In this document: piece after piece, positions 54,329 to 63,033 of the stretch
How positions within the stretch are numbered: position 1 is the first letter of the stretch
Layout: the number at the start of each line of letters is the position of its first letter
Source: Sulfurimonas hydrogeniphila
GTDB lineage: Bacteria; Campylobacterota; Campylobacteria; Campylobacterales; Sulfurimonadaceae
Reading direction: 5' to 3'
Assembly (NCBI RefSeq): GCF_009068765.1
Contig: NZ_CP035534.1
Coordinates: 868,001-932,000 of the forward strand
DNA: 64,000 bases
Program-made: the position numbers and the translations under genes
Notes under the pieces: model-generated
The model's input: only the letters and a program-made list of their open reading frames with translations
The model's database searches: none
What the model was told of the DNA's origin: nothing

Positions 54329-56356
54329 TTATTCATTAAGTTTTTCGATTAATAATTCATCAATCTCTTTTGGTTTTGAAAGATGAAATCCTTGTGCATA
54401 AGTAATATTATATGTTTTTACTAAATTAAAAACTTCTTCAGTTTCAATATATTCTGCAACACTGACAAGCTCCATAATATTAGAAAGTTCTGCTATTACT
54501 TTAACTATTTTTTGGTTTTGTTCATCAGAAGCTAATTCTTCAATAAGAGTTCCATCCATTTTCAGAACTTTCAGTAACCCTCGTTTTGCTAAATCTGAGA
54601 CAAGTTTTAAAGAAGAATAACCACTTCCGAAGTCATCAACTGCAAAATGAAAACCATATTTTGCATACATTTTTTCTATAACATCAATATTTTCTATTAG
54701 GCTTTGTTCTGTTAGTTCAAATACTACAATATCATTCTTATATACCTCAATGAACTTTTCAAATTGCTGTTTAAATTCTTCATTAAATAGAGATTTAAAA
54801 CTTAAGTTTACAAATAAAATTTTTGCTGCTTTAAATATTTTCTCTCTTTTTTTAATTAAATCTTTTAGCATTAATGAGTCTAAAAGTGCATCCTTATCTA
54901 TAGCTATAACTTGATCTATGAATACACCGGCAGGAATAAGTTTTTTCCCATCTCGAATACGAGCAAGAGCTTCAACTACTTCAAGTTTATTTTCTTTAAT
55001 ATTGTAAATAGGTTGAAAAACTGCTTCTATTTCTTCCTCTTCTAATTTTTGTATGATAAAATCTAAATTTTTATAAGAATCCTCTAGCCAATTGACAAGT
55101 CGTATGCATTCTTTTTTTGATTCTATATGGTAGCTTTTTTTTGCTTGGGAAAGTGATTCAAACTTTAAACGATGCATCAGTTTGATAAAATCATCACTTG
55201 TTTTTCCGTGAAATCCAAGAAGGTTTAAAGAAACTACGGATGATTCTACTGGAATTGATTTACCATTATTTTGGTAAGTTTGATTTACAACAGCATAAAT
55301 ATCTTTGTGAATATTTAAATATTCTTCTGATTCAAGTTCAATACTCATCATATAATAGTTTGCAGTCACTCCTTTTATCAAAAGCATATGGCTTGCTTGT
55401 TTATCTATAGTATTTTGTAAGGAGATACTTATATTTTCCAATATAGTGTTTATATTTGCCTCACCGTAACGGGCATTAAGTTTTTTAAGTCCTTTTATGT
55501 CAATCATTGTTAAATAAACATGCTTTTTTTGATATAAAAATGATTCAAGCAGTCGAAAAAAATTCTCTTCTAAGTTGTTGTATGCTTGAAAGTAGAGTTC
55601 CATTAATGTTGAAGTGAAAATATTTATCACTTTTTCAAGTTCTTTATATGCCAAGTAGGCTTGGTAGTATTCTTCTTTTTTATAATATAAATAAAAAATA
55701 TTAGCATTTTTATGAACAATATGATGTAAATCATGTAGCTGTTTGCATAAATTTAAATCAATGCAAATCATTAAAGATTCTGGATACTCTAAATATTTGC
55801 TAAAATCACATTCAAGGGATGAAAAAAGAGGAAATAAAGAGAGGTCATCTTTACGTATAGCTTTTATGATTCTTTCATACCACATTACATGAGTACGAAA
55901 AAGAAGATAATTTTGAAATTTGTGTAAACTAGAAAAGGGTTTGTCAATCTCTTTTCGAATATAAATTTTTGCGATAAGATTTAATAAATTGTTAATATCA
56001 TTAGAAACTTTTAATACTTCTACTTTGTTATCAGTTTGTAAAAGTAATTCATTCATAATTTCAACTTTAAGAAGTTGTAAGCTTTTGTATATTAACAAAA
56101 ATGGTACGTTGGCATCTTTATAAAAATGCCAACATAGTTTCTCATCAATGTTATGATGATAATATTCAAAATATTTTATAAGTAAAGCCTTTTGTTCTGT
56201 TATTAAGTTATTTAATTGAGTTTCACTAATTAAGAAGCTAATACTTTCATCGTTTCGTATCTCTTTTTCTATATTATCTAGAAGAAGAGGAAGAGAGTGC
56301 TTTATTTTGTTTAAGTATTTCATTAATAATTCCTTGCAGACTACAACTTTTTTCAT
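54329..56356 (-). CDS. CZB-degenerate GGDEF-EAL c-di-GMP phosphodiesterase
   Basis: 675 residues, cytoplasmic. An N-terminal helical region (about 15-140) is followed by a CZB-like zinc domain: H in RTHVMWYERI, Cys in ECDFSKYL 26 residues later, and HDLHHIVH about 20 residues after that (about 155-220). Then a GGDEF-like domain without GGDEF (about 275-410) and a C-terminal EAL domain (about 440-675) with EALARIRDG, FELTEQSLIEN, VDDFGSGYSSL and AEYIETEEV, which looks intact. Activity on c-di-GMP may be zinc-controlled. AAAGAGA precedes the ATG. An 8-G run lies 98 bases upstream. Confidence 0.85.
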   Translation of the reverse strand: MKKVVVCKELLMKYLNKIKHSLPLLLDNIEKEIRNDESISFLISETQLNNLITEQKALLIKYFEYYHHNIDEKLCWHFYKDANVPFLLIYKSLQLLKVEIMNELLLQTDNKVEVLKVSNDINNLLNLIAKIYIRKEIDKPFSSLHKFQNYLLFRTHVMWYERIIKAIRKDDLSLFPLFSSLECDFSKYLEYPESLMICIDLNLCKQLHDLHHIVHKNANIFYLYYKKEEYYQAYLAYKELEKVINIFTSTLMELYFQAYNNLEENFFRLLESFLYQKKHVYLTMIDIKGLKKLNARYGEANINTILENISISLQNTIDKQASHMLLIKGVTANYYMMSIELESEEYLNIHKDIYAVVNQTYQNNGKSIPVESSVVSLNLLGFHGKTSDDFIKLMHRLKFESLSQAKKSYHIESKKECIRLVNWLEDSYKNLDFIIQKLEEEEIEAVFQPIYNIKENKLEVVEALARIRDGKKLIPAGVFIDQVIAIDKDALLDSLMLKDLIKKREKIFKAAKILFVNLSFKSLFNEEFKQQFEKFIEVYKNDIVVFELTEQSLIENIDVIEKMYAKYGFHFAVDDFGSGYSSLKLVSDLAKRGLLKVLKMDGTLIEELASDEQNQKIVKVIAELSNIMELVSVAEYIETEEVFNLVKTYNITYAQGFHLSKPKEIDELLIEKLNE

Positions 56357-56453
56357 TCTCTTTAGTTCTATATAAATATTAAAAAAGCAATTGTCTGTTG
56401 AACATCATAAAAAAATAAAACTTACAAAAACATAAAATATGACAAAAAAATTC

Positions 56454-56461
56454 GGGGGGGG
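56454..56461. repeat. Poly-G tract (8 G) upstream of the EAL gene
   Basis: Eight consecutive G at 56454-56461, 98 bases upstream of the EAL-protein start and 13 bases beyond the pdxA stop, in otherwise AT-rich sequence. In Campylobacter and Helicobacter such tracts vary in length and switch genes on and off. Here it is in a non-coding position, so it would act on promoter spacing, not frame. Confidence 0.7.
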
Positions 56462-56473
56462 TATTTTTATACT

Positions 56474-57400
56474 TTACGAGTTATAAAGTATCAATTTTAT
56501 CGCTGCCTGTACAGCATTGATATAACTCAGTGTTTTTGCTTTATTTTTGTAGGCGATGTCAAAAGCAGTTCCATGATCGACTGATGTGCGTATGATGGGC
56601 AGGTTAAGTGAAATATTAACACTTTCGTCAAAATAGAGTGCTTTGAGCGGAGCAAGTCCCTGGTCGTGATACATTGCTGCAAAATAGTTGTAGTTGTTGC
56701 GGCAGTAGGGTGCAAAGGCCACATCAGGCACCATTGGACCGACAAACTGTTCAAAGCCTATTTTTTTGTTGGCACTTTTTATTGCCTTCGTGATTATAAG
56801 CTCTTCATGCCCCAAAACACCGTTGTCTCCAGCATGCGGATTAAGACCGAGCACGGCTACAGGGGCTTTTGGAATTGTATTGTGCATATCCAAAAAGAAC
56901 TGTTTGAGTTTTTTGTATTTTATACTTTTTGCAACATCTTTGAGTGGAATGTGTTCTGTAAAAAGTGCCACATACATTTTATGGCATCCTAGCATCATAA
57001 TGGCTTCTTTGCCAAAGTGTTTGCGTAAGAGGTCTGTATGTCCTTTATACTCAAGTCCTGCCTGCATCCAGGCTTCTTTATGTATCGGTAAGGTTACAAC
57101 GGCTTTGGCTTTTTTTTCTTCACACAAACGCACGGCAGCCATAAAAGAATCATAGGCGTACAAACCGCTCTTGGCAGCTACTTTTCCCGGCTGCAGAGCA
57201 AAATCTCCCGCAACTTCATAAAGTGTGAAATCATCAGGGATGCTTACATGTAACAGTGCAGAGGCTTTTTGCAAGATATTTTTATTGATGCAGTAAACCG
57301 GATGGCATATTTTAGCAATCTCTTCATGTGCTTTGAGTGCTATCTCCAGTCCGACACCGTTTACATCACCGACACTTACGGCTATTGTTGGTTTATTCAT
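56474..57400 (-). CDS. pdxA: 4-hydroxythreonine-4-phosphate dehydrogenase
   Basis: 308 residues. PdxA oxidises 4-phosphohydroxythreonine for pyridoxal phosphate synthesis. Start motif VSVGDVNGVGLEIALKA (about 8-24), metal/substrate His in YKGHTDLL (about 118), GLNPHAGDNG (about 186-195) and YHDQGLAPLKALYF (about 243-256) are all present. The ATG overlaps the pdxJ stop by 4 bases, so the two steps of PLP synthesis are coupled. TTACATGTAA lies at 57244. Confidence 0.97.
   Translation of the reverse strand: MNKPTIAVSVGDVNGVGLEIALKAHEEIAKICHPVYCINKNILQKASALLHVSIPDDFTLYEVAGDFALQPGKVAAKSGLYAYDSFMAAVRLCEEKKAKAVVTLPIHKEAWMQAGLEYKGHTDLLRKHFGKEAIMMLGCHKMYVALFTEHIPLKDVAKSIKYKKLKQFFLDMHNTIPKAPVAVLGLNPHAGDNGVLGHEELIITKAIKSANKKIGFEQFVGPMVPDVAFAPYCRNNYNYFAAMYHDQGLAPLKALYFDESVNISLNLPIIRTSVDHGTAFDIAYKNKAKTLSYINAVQAAIKLILYNS
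57244..57253. repeat. TTACATGTAA copy in pdxA
   Basis: Perfect palindrome in the N-terminal part of pdxA, reading Leu-His-Val. Confidence 0.9.
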
Positions 57401-58179
57401 CGCCTTGTAACTCTTTTCATCTCTTGTATCGCTTCACGTAATCCGGTAAAAACACTGCGGGCGATAATGCTTTGTCCGATGTTCAACTCTGTAATCTCCT
57501 GAATCTGCATGATTTCATCTACATTATGATAATTGAGTCCATGGCCTGCTGCTACTTCGAGACCAAGTTCTTTTGCATATCTTGCAGAGAGTTTTAACTC
57601 TTCGAGGGCAGTTTCCAGTCTGTCACTGAGTTCATATCTTGGAAATTCAAGTTCTTTTACAGAGTGATTTGATTTTGGCAAAGAGGAGTGAAGCATCGCA
57701 AAAAGATTTGCAAAAAGTCCGGTGTGAAGTTCGACCATCTCGGCTCCGAGCTTTTTTGACTGTTCTATCGCATCTGTAGAGGGGTCAACAAACAGCGAAA
57801 CAGGAATGATGGCGTCATGGAGTTGCTCAATTGCATAGGATATTTCATTTTCATAGGCAAAAACATCAAGTCCGCCTTCTGTGGTAACTTCTTCTCTTTT
57901 TTCAGGAACCAAGGTTGCACGATGAGGCCTGACCTTACTGACAATGTCGAGTATTTTTTTATTAATCGAACATTCCAAATTAACAGGCACCTTCGAAAAC
58001 TGCAAAATATTTGTAACATCATTGTCCTGAATATGTCTTCTGTCTTCTCGTAAGTGTATAGTAATCTGATCAGCACCGCTTTCACAGGCGACGTAAAGTG
58101 CCTGCAAAATATCAGGGTCATTTACCTGCCTGGCTTCTCGTAAAACTGCTACATGATCAATGTTTACACCAAGTTTCAT
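57397..58179 (-). CDS. pdxJ: Pyridoxine 5'-phosphate synthase
   Basis: 260 residues. PdxJ condenses the PdxA product with 1-deoxyxylulose 5-phosphate to make pyridoxine phosphate. LGVNIDHVAVLREAR (about 3-17) opens the TIM barrel; ITIHLREDRRHIQD (about 39-52), FVDPSTDAIEQS and AAGHGLNYHNV (about 210) follow. Length is typical. It overlaps plsC by 4 bases upstream, forming a plsC-pdxJ-pdxA operon. Confidence 0.97.
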   Translation of the reverse strand: MKLGVNIDHVAVLREARQVNDPDILQALYVACESGADQITIHLREDRRHIQDNDVTNILQFSKVPVNLECSINKKILDIVSKVRPHRATLVPEKREEVTTEGGLDVFAYENEISYAIEQLHDAIIPVSLFVDPSTDAIEQSKKLGAEMVELHTGLFANLFAMLHSSLPKSNHSVKELEFPRYELSDRLETALEELKLSARYAKELGLEVAAGHGLNYHNVDEIMQIQEITELNIGQSIIARSVFTGLREAIQEMKRVTRR

Positions 58180-58892
58180 TTGTTTCCTTTTGTTTTTTCT
58201 TTTACTGATTTATAAAATTCAAGATACTTTTCTTCCAAATTCTCATAGTTGATGATTTCGCCTATATGGACTTCAACAGTGTAAGGTTCATTGTAAGGGG
58301 CATTTTTAAATACCTTTTCAAGTTTGTCATTGATATATACAGGAACTATGTCAAGGTTGTTTGCTTTGGCTATTTTTGAAGCACCGCTTTGAAATTGTTT
58401 AATGTCTTCTCCATTGTATCTCTCACCTTCTGGAAAGATGTAAATATTTAAGTCATCAACTTTGGCAAGTGTTCTTTTGATGGTCTTAAAAAAGCGTACG
58501 AGTCCTTTTTTGTTTTCCAAATCTACAGGAATACATCCGCTGTATTGAAAAAATTTGCCATATATCGGGTCTTCAAAAAGTTCCTGTTTTGCTATCCAGG
58601 CACCACTTTTGCTGTATCTTGAAAAAATATTTTCCATCACGAGAATATCAAGCAGAGAACGGTGGTTGATTGCATAAAGAATTTTGTCTTTGTTTGGAAG
58701 TTTGCCTACAGGTTTTACTTTGATATTTAAAAAGTCCAAAACTTTGTTTGAATACTCCTGTCTTGCTTTTGAGAGTTCCTGATAGGCATATTTTTGTGTG
58801 ATAAACGGATGAAAATAGGTTTGTTTGAAAATTTTTATATATTTGAAGCCAAGCTCAATCATAAAAATAAATTTTCCTAAATCTTTTAGCAT
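58176..58892 (-). CDS. plsC: 1-acyl-sn-glycerol-3-phosphate acyltransferase
   Basis: 238 residues from ATG 58892; a second ATG at 58907 lacks a ribosome binding site, while AAAGG lies before 58892. PlsC makes phosphatidic acid from lysophosphatidic acid at the inner membrane. The acceptor motif AINHRSLLDILV (HxxxxD, about 80) and the FPEGERYNGED motif (about 150) are intact. One hydrophobic segment near the N-terminus anchors it. It heads the pdxJ-pdxA unit. Confidence 0.93.
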   Translation of the reverse strand: MLKDLGKFIFMIELGFKYIKIFKQTYFHPFITQKYAYQELSKARQEYSNKVLDFLNIKVKPVGKLPNKDKILYAINHRSLLDILVMENIFSRYSKSGAWIAKQELFEDPIYGKFFQYSGCIPVDLENKKGLVRFFKTIKRTLAKVDDLNIYIFPEGERYNGEDIKQFQSGASKIAKANNLDIVPVYINDKLEKVFKNAPYNEPYTVEVHIGEIINYENLEEKYLEFYKSVKEKTKGNK

Positions 58893-58955
58893 GAGGTGCC
58901 CTTTCATTGAAAAAGAAAATTATAGCTAAAAATATACAACCCTTTTGTAACACGC

Positions 58956-59897
58956 CTACGCATTGTCTTTTTTTAAGGTCATCTCTGTTTCCATGATTCT
59001 GATTTCATCATTGGCAGAAATACGTATGTCAGCATCTGCTTTGAGTTTCTGTTTGTCAATTTTTTTCGGATAGTCAAAATGGTTTAATATATGTTTGATG
59101 GTATTTATACGGGCTTTTTTCTTGTTATCGGAACGAATGATTGTCCAGGGTGCATAGTCTGTATGAGATGCTAAGAGCATAGAATATTTCGCTATGGTGT
59201 ATTTGTCCCATAAATCTTGTGATTTTTCATCCACCGGTGAGAGTTTGTACTGTTTGAGCGGGTCTGTTTTTCTCTTTTCAAAACGTCTTTTCTGTTCGGC
59301 TTTTGAAACAGAAAAATAGAATTTAAAAATTTTTATATTGGAATTGACAAGCATCTTTTCAAATTCGGGAACTTCATGTAAAAACTCTTTATGCTCCTCT
59401 TGTGTACAAAAGCCCATAACAGGCTCAACACCTGCACGGTTATAGTAACTTCTGTCAAAAAGGACTATCTCTCCGGCTGATGGCAGGTGTTGGACATATC
59501 TTTGAAAATACCACTGTGTTCTCTCTTTGTCACTGGGCTTGTCAAGGGCTACTACTCTTGCACCACGAGGATTGAGATGTTCTGTAATACGTTTGATAGT
59601 CCCGCCTTTTCCCGCAGCATCACGACCTTCAAAAATCATTAAAACCTTTTGTCCTGTTTCTTTGACATGGTTTTGCATTTTTAAGAGTTCTATCTGTAAA
59701 TCTTTGAGTTCACTTTCATATCGCAGGACTTCATCTTTTACCCAGACGGCAACACGTTTCTTATGAGGGTCTTTGCCTCTTTTGTCCTCAGTGTCTTTCT
59801 CTTTTGTTTTATTTTTTCTTCTGTCTTCATGTACAATATCTTTTAAATCAGTACCTTCTTTTATCTCATCTTCGAGCATAGTTCTTTCATGTCCCAT
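58956..59897 (-). CDS. Polyphosphate kinase 2 (PPK2 family)
   Basis: 313 residues. Walker A in IFEGRDAAGKGGTIKRIT (about 85-102), Walker B/lid in FDRSYYNRAGVEPVMGF (about 145-161) and an N-terminal highly charged extension (about 1-55) rich in Lys/Glu. PPK2 enzymes use polyphosphate to phosphorylate nucleotides; whether it acts on NMPs or NDPs cannot be told. The start is GGAT-preceded. It is divergent to the CHAD gene, whose product should bind polyphosphate. Confidence 0.94.
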   Translation of the reverse strand: MGHERTMLEDEIKEGTDLKDIVHEDRRKNKTKEKDTEDKRGKDPHKKRVAVWVKDEVLRYESELKDLQIELLKMQNHVKETGQKVLMIFEGRDAAGKGGTIKRITEHLNPRGARVVALDKPSDKERTQWYFQRYVQHLPSAGEIVLFDRSYYNRAGVEPVMGFCTQEEHKEFLHEVPEFEKMLVNSNIKIFKFYFSVSKAEQKRRFEKRKTDPLKQYKLSPVDEKSQDLWDKYTIAKYSMLLASHTDYAPWTIIRSDNKKKARINTIKHILNHFDYPKKIDKQKLKADADIRISANDEIRIMETEMTLKKDNA

Positions 59898-59956
59898 CTT
59901 TTTATCCTTTGATTTATTATAATCACTTTCACCTTAACATAAATTTTGTTCTATGT

Positions 59957-59993
59957 TATAATGGTACAAGAAGGTATGAAAAGATGGATGTAA
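59957..59993 (+). promoter_or_regulatory. CHAD-gene promoter with an overlapping 5-codon upstream frame
   Basis: TATAAT at 59957-59962, then AAGAAGG and an ATG at 59976 that opens a 5-codon frame (M-K-R-W-M, stop at 59991-59993). The CHAD ATG (59984) lies inside it in another frame, so the two starts share one ribosome binding site. Confidence 0.35.
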
Positions 59994-60853
59994 GTATTGA
60001 ATCAGCATTTAAAAATTTTTTGGAAATTGATTTTAAAAAAATAAAAAAATACAAAAAAGCTGTGCTTGCAAAAAAAGAGACCGAACCCCTGCATCAAATG
60101 CGTGTCTCTTTGAGAAGGATGCGCTCTGTATTGTTTACTTTTCAACCCGTAATACCAAAAAAAATTACAAAAAAAATTGACATAAAAATTGCAACCGTGG
60201 CCTCTTATTGCAACAGAGCCCGTGATATTGATGTTTACATGGAAACATACTTGAAAAAAGAGACATTGTCTTCTACAGAATCGCTGCTTTATAAAATTGT
60301 TGTCCACTACAGAGAAAAAGAGTATAAAAAGATTCAAAAGTATTTAAAGTCTCACAAATATAAAAAGCTTATAAGAGAACTAAGAAGATGGATACAAACA
60401 AAAAAATGGCGAAAAAAGCTTAAAAAAAAGGAGTTGTCCGCCCTGGAAAAAAACATTATTCCTTTTGCCGAAAATTTTTTAAAAAGCTATACAAATGAAA
60501 TAATTTTATACGGTTCCGCAACAGGGAGTGTCCTGGAAGATGAACAGGCACACAAATTACGAATTAAATTAAAAAAACTGCGATATGCCACAGAGCTGTT
60601 TTCCGCTTATCTGCAAAATAAAGATACTTTCAGAAACACACTCAAAGAACTACAGGATATTTTAGGAAAACTTCATGATATATATGTAACAAAAGAGTTG
60701 CACAAAGTTTTTCTGCAATCCCAAAAAAACAAAAAACTTTTTACCTTTACAAAACAACTTGAAGCAGAGAATACAAAGAGGAAAAAAAAGCTTAAAGAAG
60801 CTTTTTTTCTAAAGTGGAAAGAGTTTAGAAAGATTGCTCAACAAGTTGATTAA
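59984..60853 (+). CDS. CHAD-domain protein (polyphosphate-binding)
   Basis: 289 residues from ATG 59984. The CHAD domain is visible through [15 protein letters not shown] (about 36-50), the Lys-rich middle and [18 protein letters not shown] (about 190-207) followed by [16 protein letters not shown]. These form two four-helix bundles around a basic groove that binds polyphosphate. The pI would be very high. Its neighbour on the opposite strand is PPK2, a polyphosphate enzyme, which supports this role. Its 3' end overlaps the DUF255 gene by 29 bases. Confidence 0.9.
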   Translation: MDVSIESAFKNFLEIDFKKIKKYKKAVLAKKETEPLHQMRVSLRRMRSVLFTFQPVIPKKITKKIDIKIATVASYCNRARDIDVYMETYLKKETLSSTESLLYKIVVHYREKEYKKIQKYLKSHKYKKLIRELRRWIQTKKWRKKLKKKELSALEKNIIPFAENFLKSYTNEIILYGSATGSVLEDEQAHKLRIKLKKLRYATELFSAYLQNKDTFRNTLKELQDILGKLHDIYVTKELHKVFLQSQKNKKLFTFTKQLEAENTKRKKKLKEAFFLKWKEFRKIAQQVD

Positions 60854-62756
60854 TCTTATCCACATCCTGTGTATTTGCAAAACAGCTTTTCTCTCCGCAT
60901 ATCATGAAATCATCCGTTTCACTTCTTTTTAACAGTGTGAACGGATATTTTATTTTTGCCAGTTTGTACGCGTAGTTGTAAATGTTTTGTTCGCTTGTTT
61001 TTATAACTCTGTCTCCTTTGACATATCGTAAAGCCTGTATAAGCATAGAGGGGTAGTAAATTGGCTTACGCCCGAGTTCATAAGAGTTGTATTCCATTGT
61101 TTTAAAGGCAAAATGGGTATATTTTTCATCTTCAAGAAGTGTTCCGAGGGTTTGTAGAACATCTATCATAATACTGACGGAACTTGTATATGTTGTATCC
61201 GTAATTTCTGCTTTTACAGCAAATTCGCCGCTACTGAAGTTCCATAGTCCTTTGTCGTAAAACTCTTCCAGTGCTTTGTTGACAAACCGTTGGGCATGTA
61301 TAAGATACATTTCATTTTGTGTGTATTTAAAAGCGCTGAGAAGTGCCTGTGAGAGAAATGCATAATCTTCCAAAAAAGCTTCAACTTTTGGCTTTTTGTG
61401 TATAAGTGTCGTATGATACAGTTTTTCATCAATAAAGAGTGTTTCAAGAAGCTTATCAAGGCTTTTTATGGCTTTTTCTTTGTACTTGCTATCCACAGTT
61501 CCAAGTAAAAATAAAGCATTTATCATCATACCCGACCATGATGTCTGTACTTTTTTGTCTGTAAAAGGGTAGTCTCTTTTTTGTCGAATTTTTTGCAGAA
61601 GTGGTTTTACATCACTGAACCATGCAGGAATCTCTTCTTCGAAACGAATGATATTTTTGCCTTCAAAATTTCCGTGATGCGTAACATGCATCGTTTCACA
61701 CATCTCTTTTGCATTTTCATATCCATTTTGAACAAGAAGCGTATAAACTTCATCATAGGTATAAACAAAGTAGCTTCCCTCTCCCCCCTCACTGTCGGCA
61801 TCACTTGCACTGTAAAAAAGTCCATCTTCACTCATAAAGTTGTACCAGAAGTCTGCTGTCTCTTTTGCAATATGCAAATATGTTTTATCCTCATATAGCA
61901 AATAGGCTTTTGTGTAGACACCACAGAGCAGGGCATTGTCATAGAGCATCTTTTCAAAATGCGGTACAAGCCATTTTTCATCTACACTGTAACGGCAAAA
62001 GCCTCCGTCTACAAGGTCATACATACCGCCTTTTATCATGTTTTTGAGTGTATTGGTCAGCATTGTTTTTGCATCGGCATCATTGTAGAGTCTTGCAACA
62101 ACAAGCAGGGCATCAAGAGTGGAAGCACGTGGAAATTTCGGTTTATCTGAAAAACCGCCGTTTTGTGCGTCATAATTGTTTTTGGCTTGGAGCAGAAAAT
62201 TTTTATAAAACTCCTCTTTTAACACAGTCGCTTCTTTTGGATGCTCTTTTTGACCCAAAAAGCCTTCTATCTCATTGGCATTTTCAAAGAGTTTGGGATC
62301 TCCCTCTTTTACTTTTCTTGCTATAAGTTGTGTAATCTCTTTAAAACCCATGCCTTCTATGCTGCCAGAATTTGATTCAGGCGGTATGTAAGTGGCGGCA
62401 AAAAAGGGTTTGTTCTGTGGTGTACAAAAGATACTTGTCGGCCATCCTCCGGCGCGACGATTCAAAAGCATATATACTTCCTGATAATATTTATCTATAT
62501 CCGGACGCTCTTCTCTGTCTACTTTTATAGAGATGAAACTTTCATTTAAAATATCCGCACACTCTTTGTTTTCAAATACTTTTTCTTCCATTACATGGCA
62601 CCAGTGACAGGAACTGTAGCCTATGCTGATGAAAATTGCTTTGTTTTGGGCCTCAGCCTGAACAAAAGCCTCCTCACACCACGGCCACCAGTCTACGGGA
62701 TTGTCTTTGTGCTGCTGCAGGTATGGAGAATCTTCGTTTGCTAATCTGTTTGACAT
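60825..62756 (-). CDS. DUF255 thioredoxin-domain protein (YyaL-like)
   Basis: 643 residues. The N-terminal DUF255 thioredoxin-like domain (about 1-165) carries [18 protein letters not shown] (about residues 47-64) with a CxxC, then an (alpha/alpha)6 barrel like glycosidases (about 190-600). Bacterial homologues are called YyaL, human SSP411. The role is unsettled; a redox or folding function is likely. Start ATG 62756 lies about 30 bases from the second inverted-repeat element. Confidence 0.93.
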   Translation of the reverse strand: MSNRLANEDSPYLQQHKDNPVDWWPWCEEAFVQAEAQNKAIFISIGYSSCHWCHVMEEKVFENKECADILNESFISIKVDREERPDIDKYYQEVYMLLNRRAGGWPTSIFCTPQNKPFFAATYIPPESNSGSIEGMGFKEITQLIARKVKEGDPKLFENANEIEGFLGQKEHPKEATVLKEEFYKNFLLQAKNNYDAQNGGFSDKPKFPRASTLDALLVVARLYNDADAKTMLTNTLKNMIKGGMYDLVDGGFCRYSVDEKWLVPHFEKMLYDNALLCGVYTKAYLLYEDKTYLHIAKETADFWYNFMSEDGLFYSASDADSEGGEGSYFVYTYDEVYTLLVQNGYENAKEMCETMHVTHHGNFEGKNIIRFEEEIPAWFSDVKPLLQKIRQKRDYPFTDKKVQTSWSGMMINALFLLGTVDSKYKEKAIKSLDKLLETLFIDEKLYHTTLIHKKPKVEAFLEDYAFLSQALLSAFKYTQNEMYLIHAQRFVNKALEEFYDKGLWNFSSGEFAVKAEITDTTYTSSVSIMIDVLQTLGTLLEDEKYTHFAFKTMEYNSYELGRKPIYYPSMLIQALRYVKGDRVIKTSEQNIYNYAYKLAKIKYPFTLLKRSETDDFMICGEKSCFANTQDVDKINQLVEQSF

Positions 62757-62784
62757 AGTTTGTAACCTCTTGTATTTTATAGGG

Positions 62785-62920
62785 TCAATGCCATTAAGTT
62801 AAGCAATTTTTTCGGAACCCGTACTTTAGTGCGGGCTTTGTGTCTTTCAAAATTAAAGCCTAGGGTAAAACCTGGGTTCCAAGAAAACATCAAACTTATT
62901 TCTTAACTTAATGGCATTGA
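62785..62920. mobile_element. MITE-like structured element, copy 2
   Basis: A 136-bp element, the same as the copy at 9487 in orientation and layout. The terminal inverted repeats (62785-62803 and 62902-62920) are perfect over 19 bp. Internal stems are kept: TTTTTTCGGAACCC / GGGTTCCAAGAAAA, the 7-bp hairpin CCCGTAC-TTTA-GTGCGGG, and CCTAGG/CCTGGG, where the two arms are exchanged relative to copy 1. The small GTCTT/AAGAC hairpin is lost. TAGGGT occurs on both sides (62780-62785 and 62931-62936). It lies between two divergent genes. Confidence 0.85.
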
Positions 62921-63033
62921 TTTTGTATGGTAGGGTATGAAAAAAGGGCTGATGCTTTGCTTAAGCGTGTAATTTACACAACTTGTATAAAAACATGATA
63001 CAATAGTGTTGAATTTAGTGAATAGAGTATTGT

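Noticed and set aside
103-57253. TTACATGTAA as an ordinary transcription factor operator
   Set aside because: None of the 14 perfect copies lies in an intergenic region or next to a -10 box; all are within coding sequence of unrelated genes.
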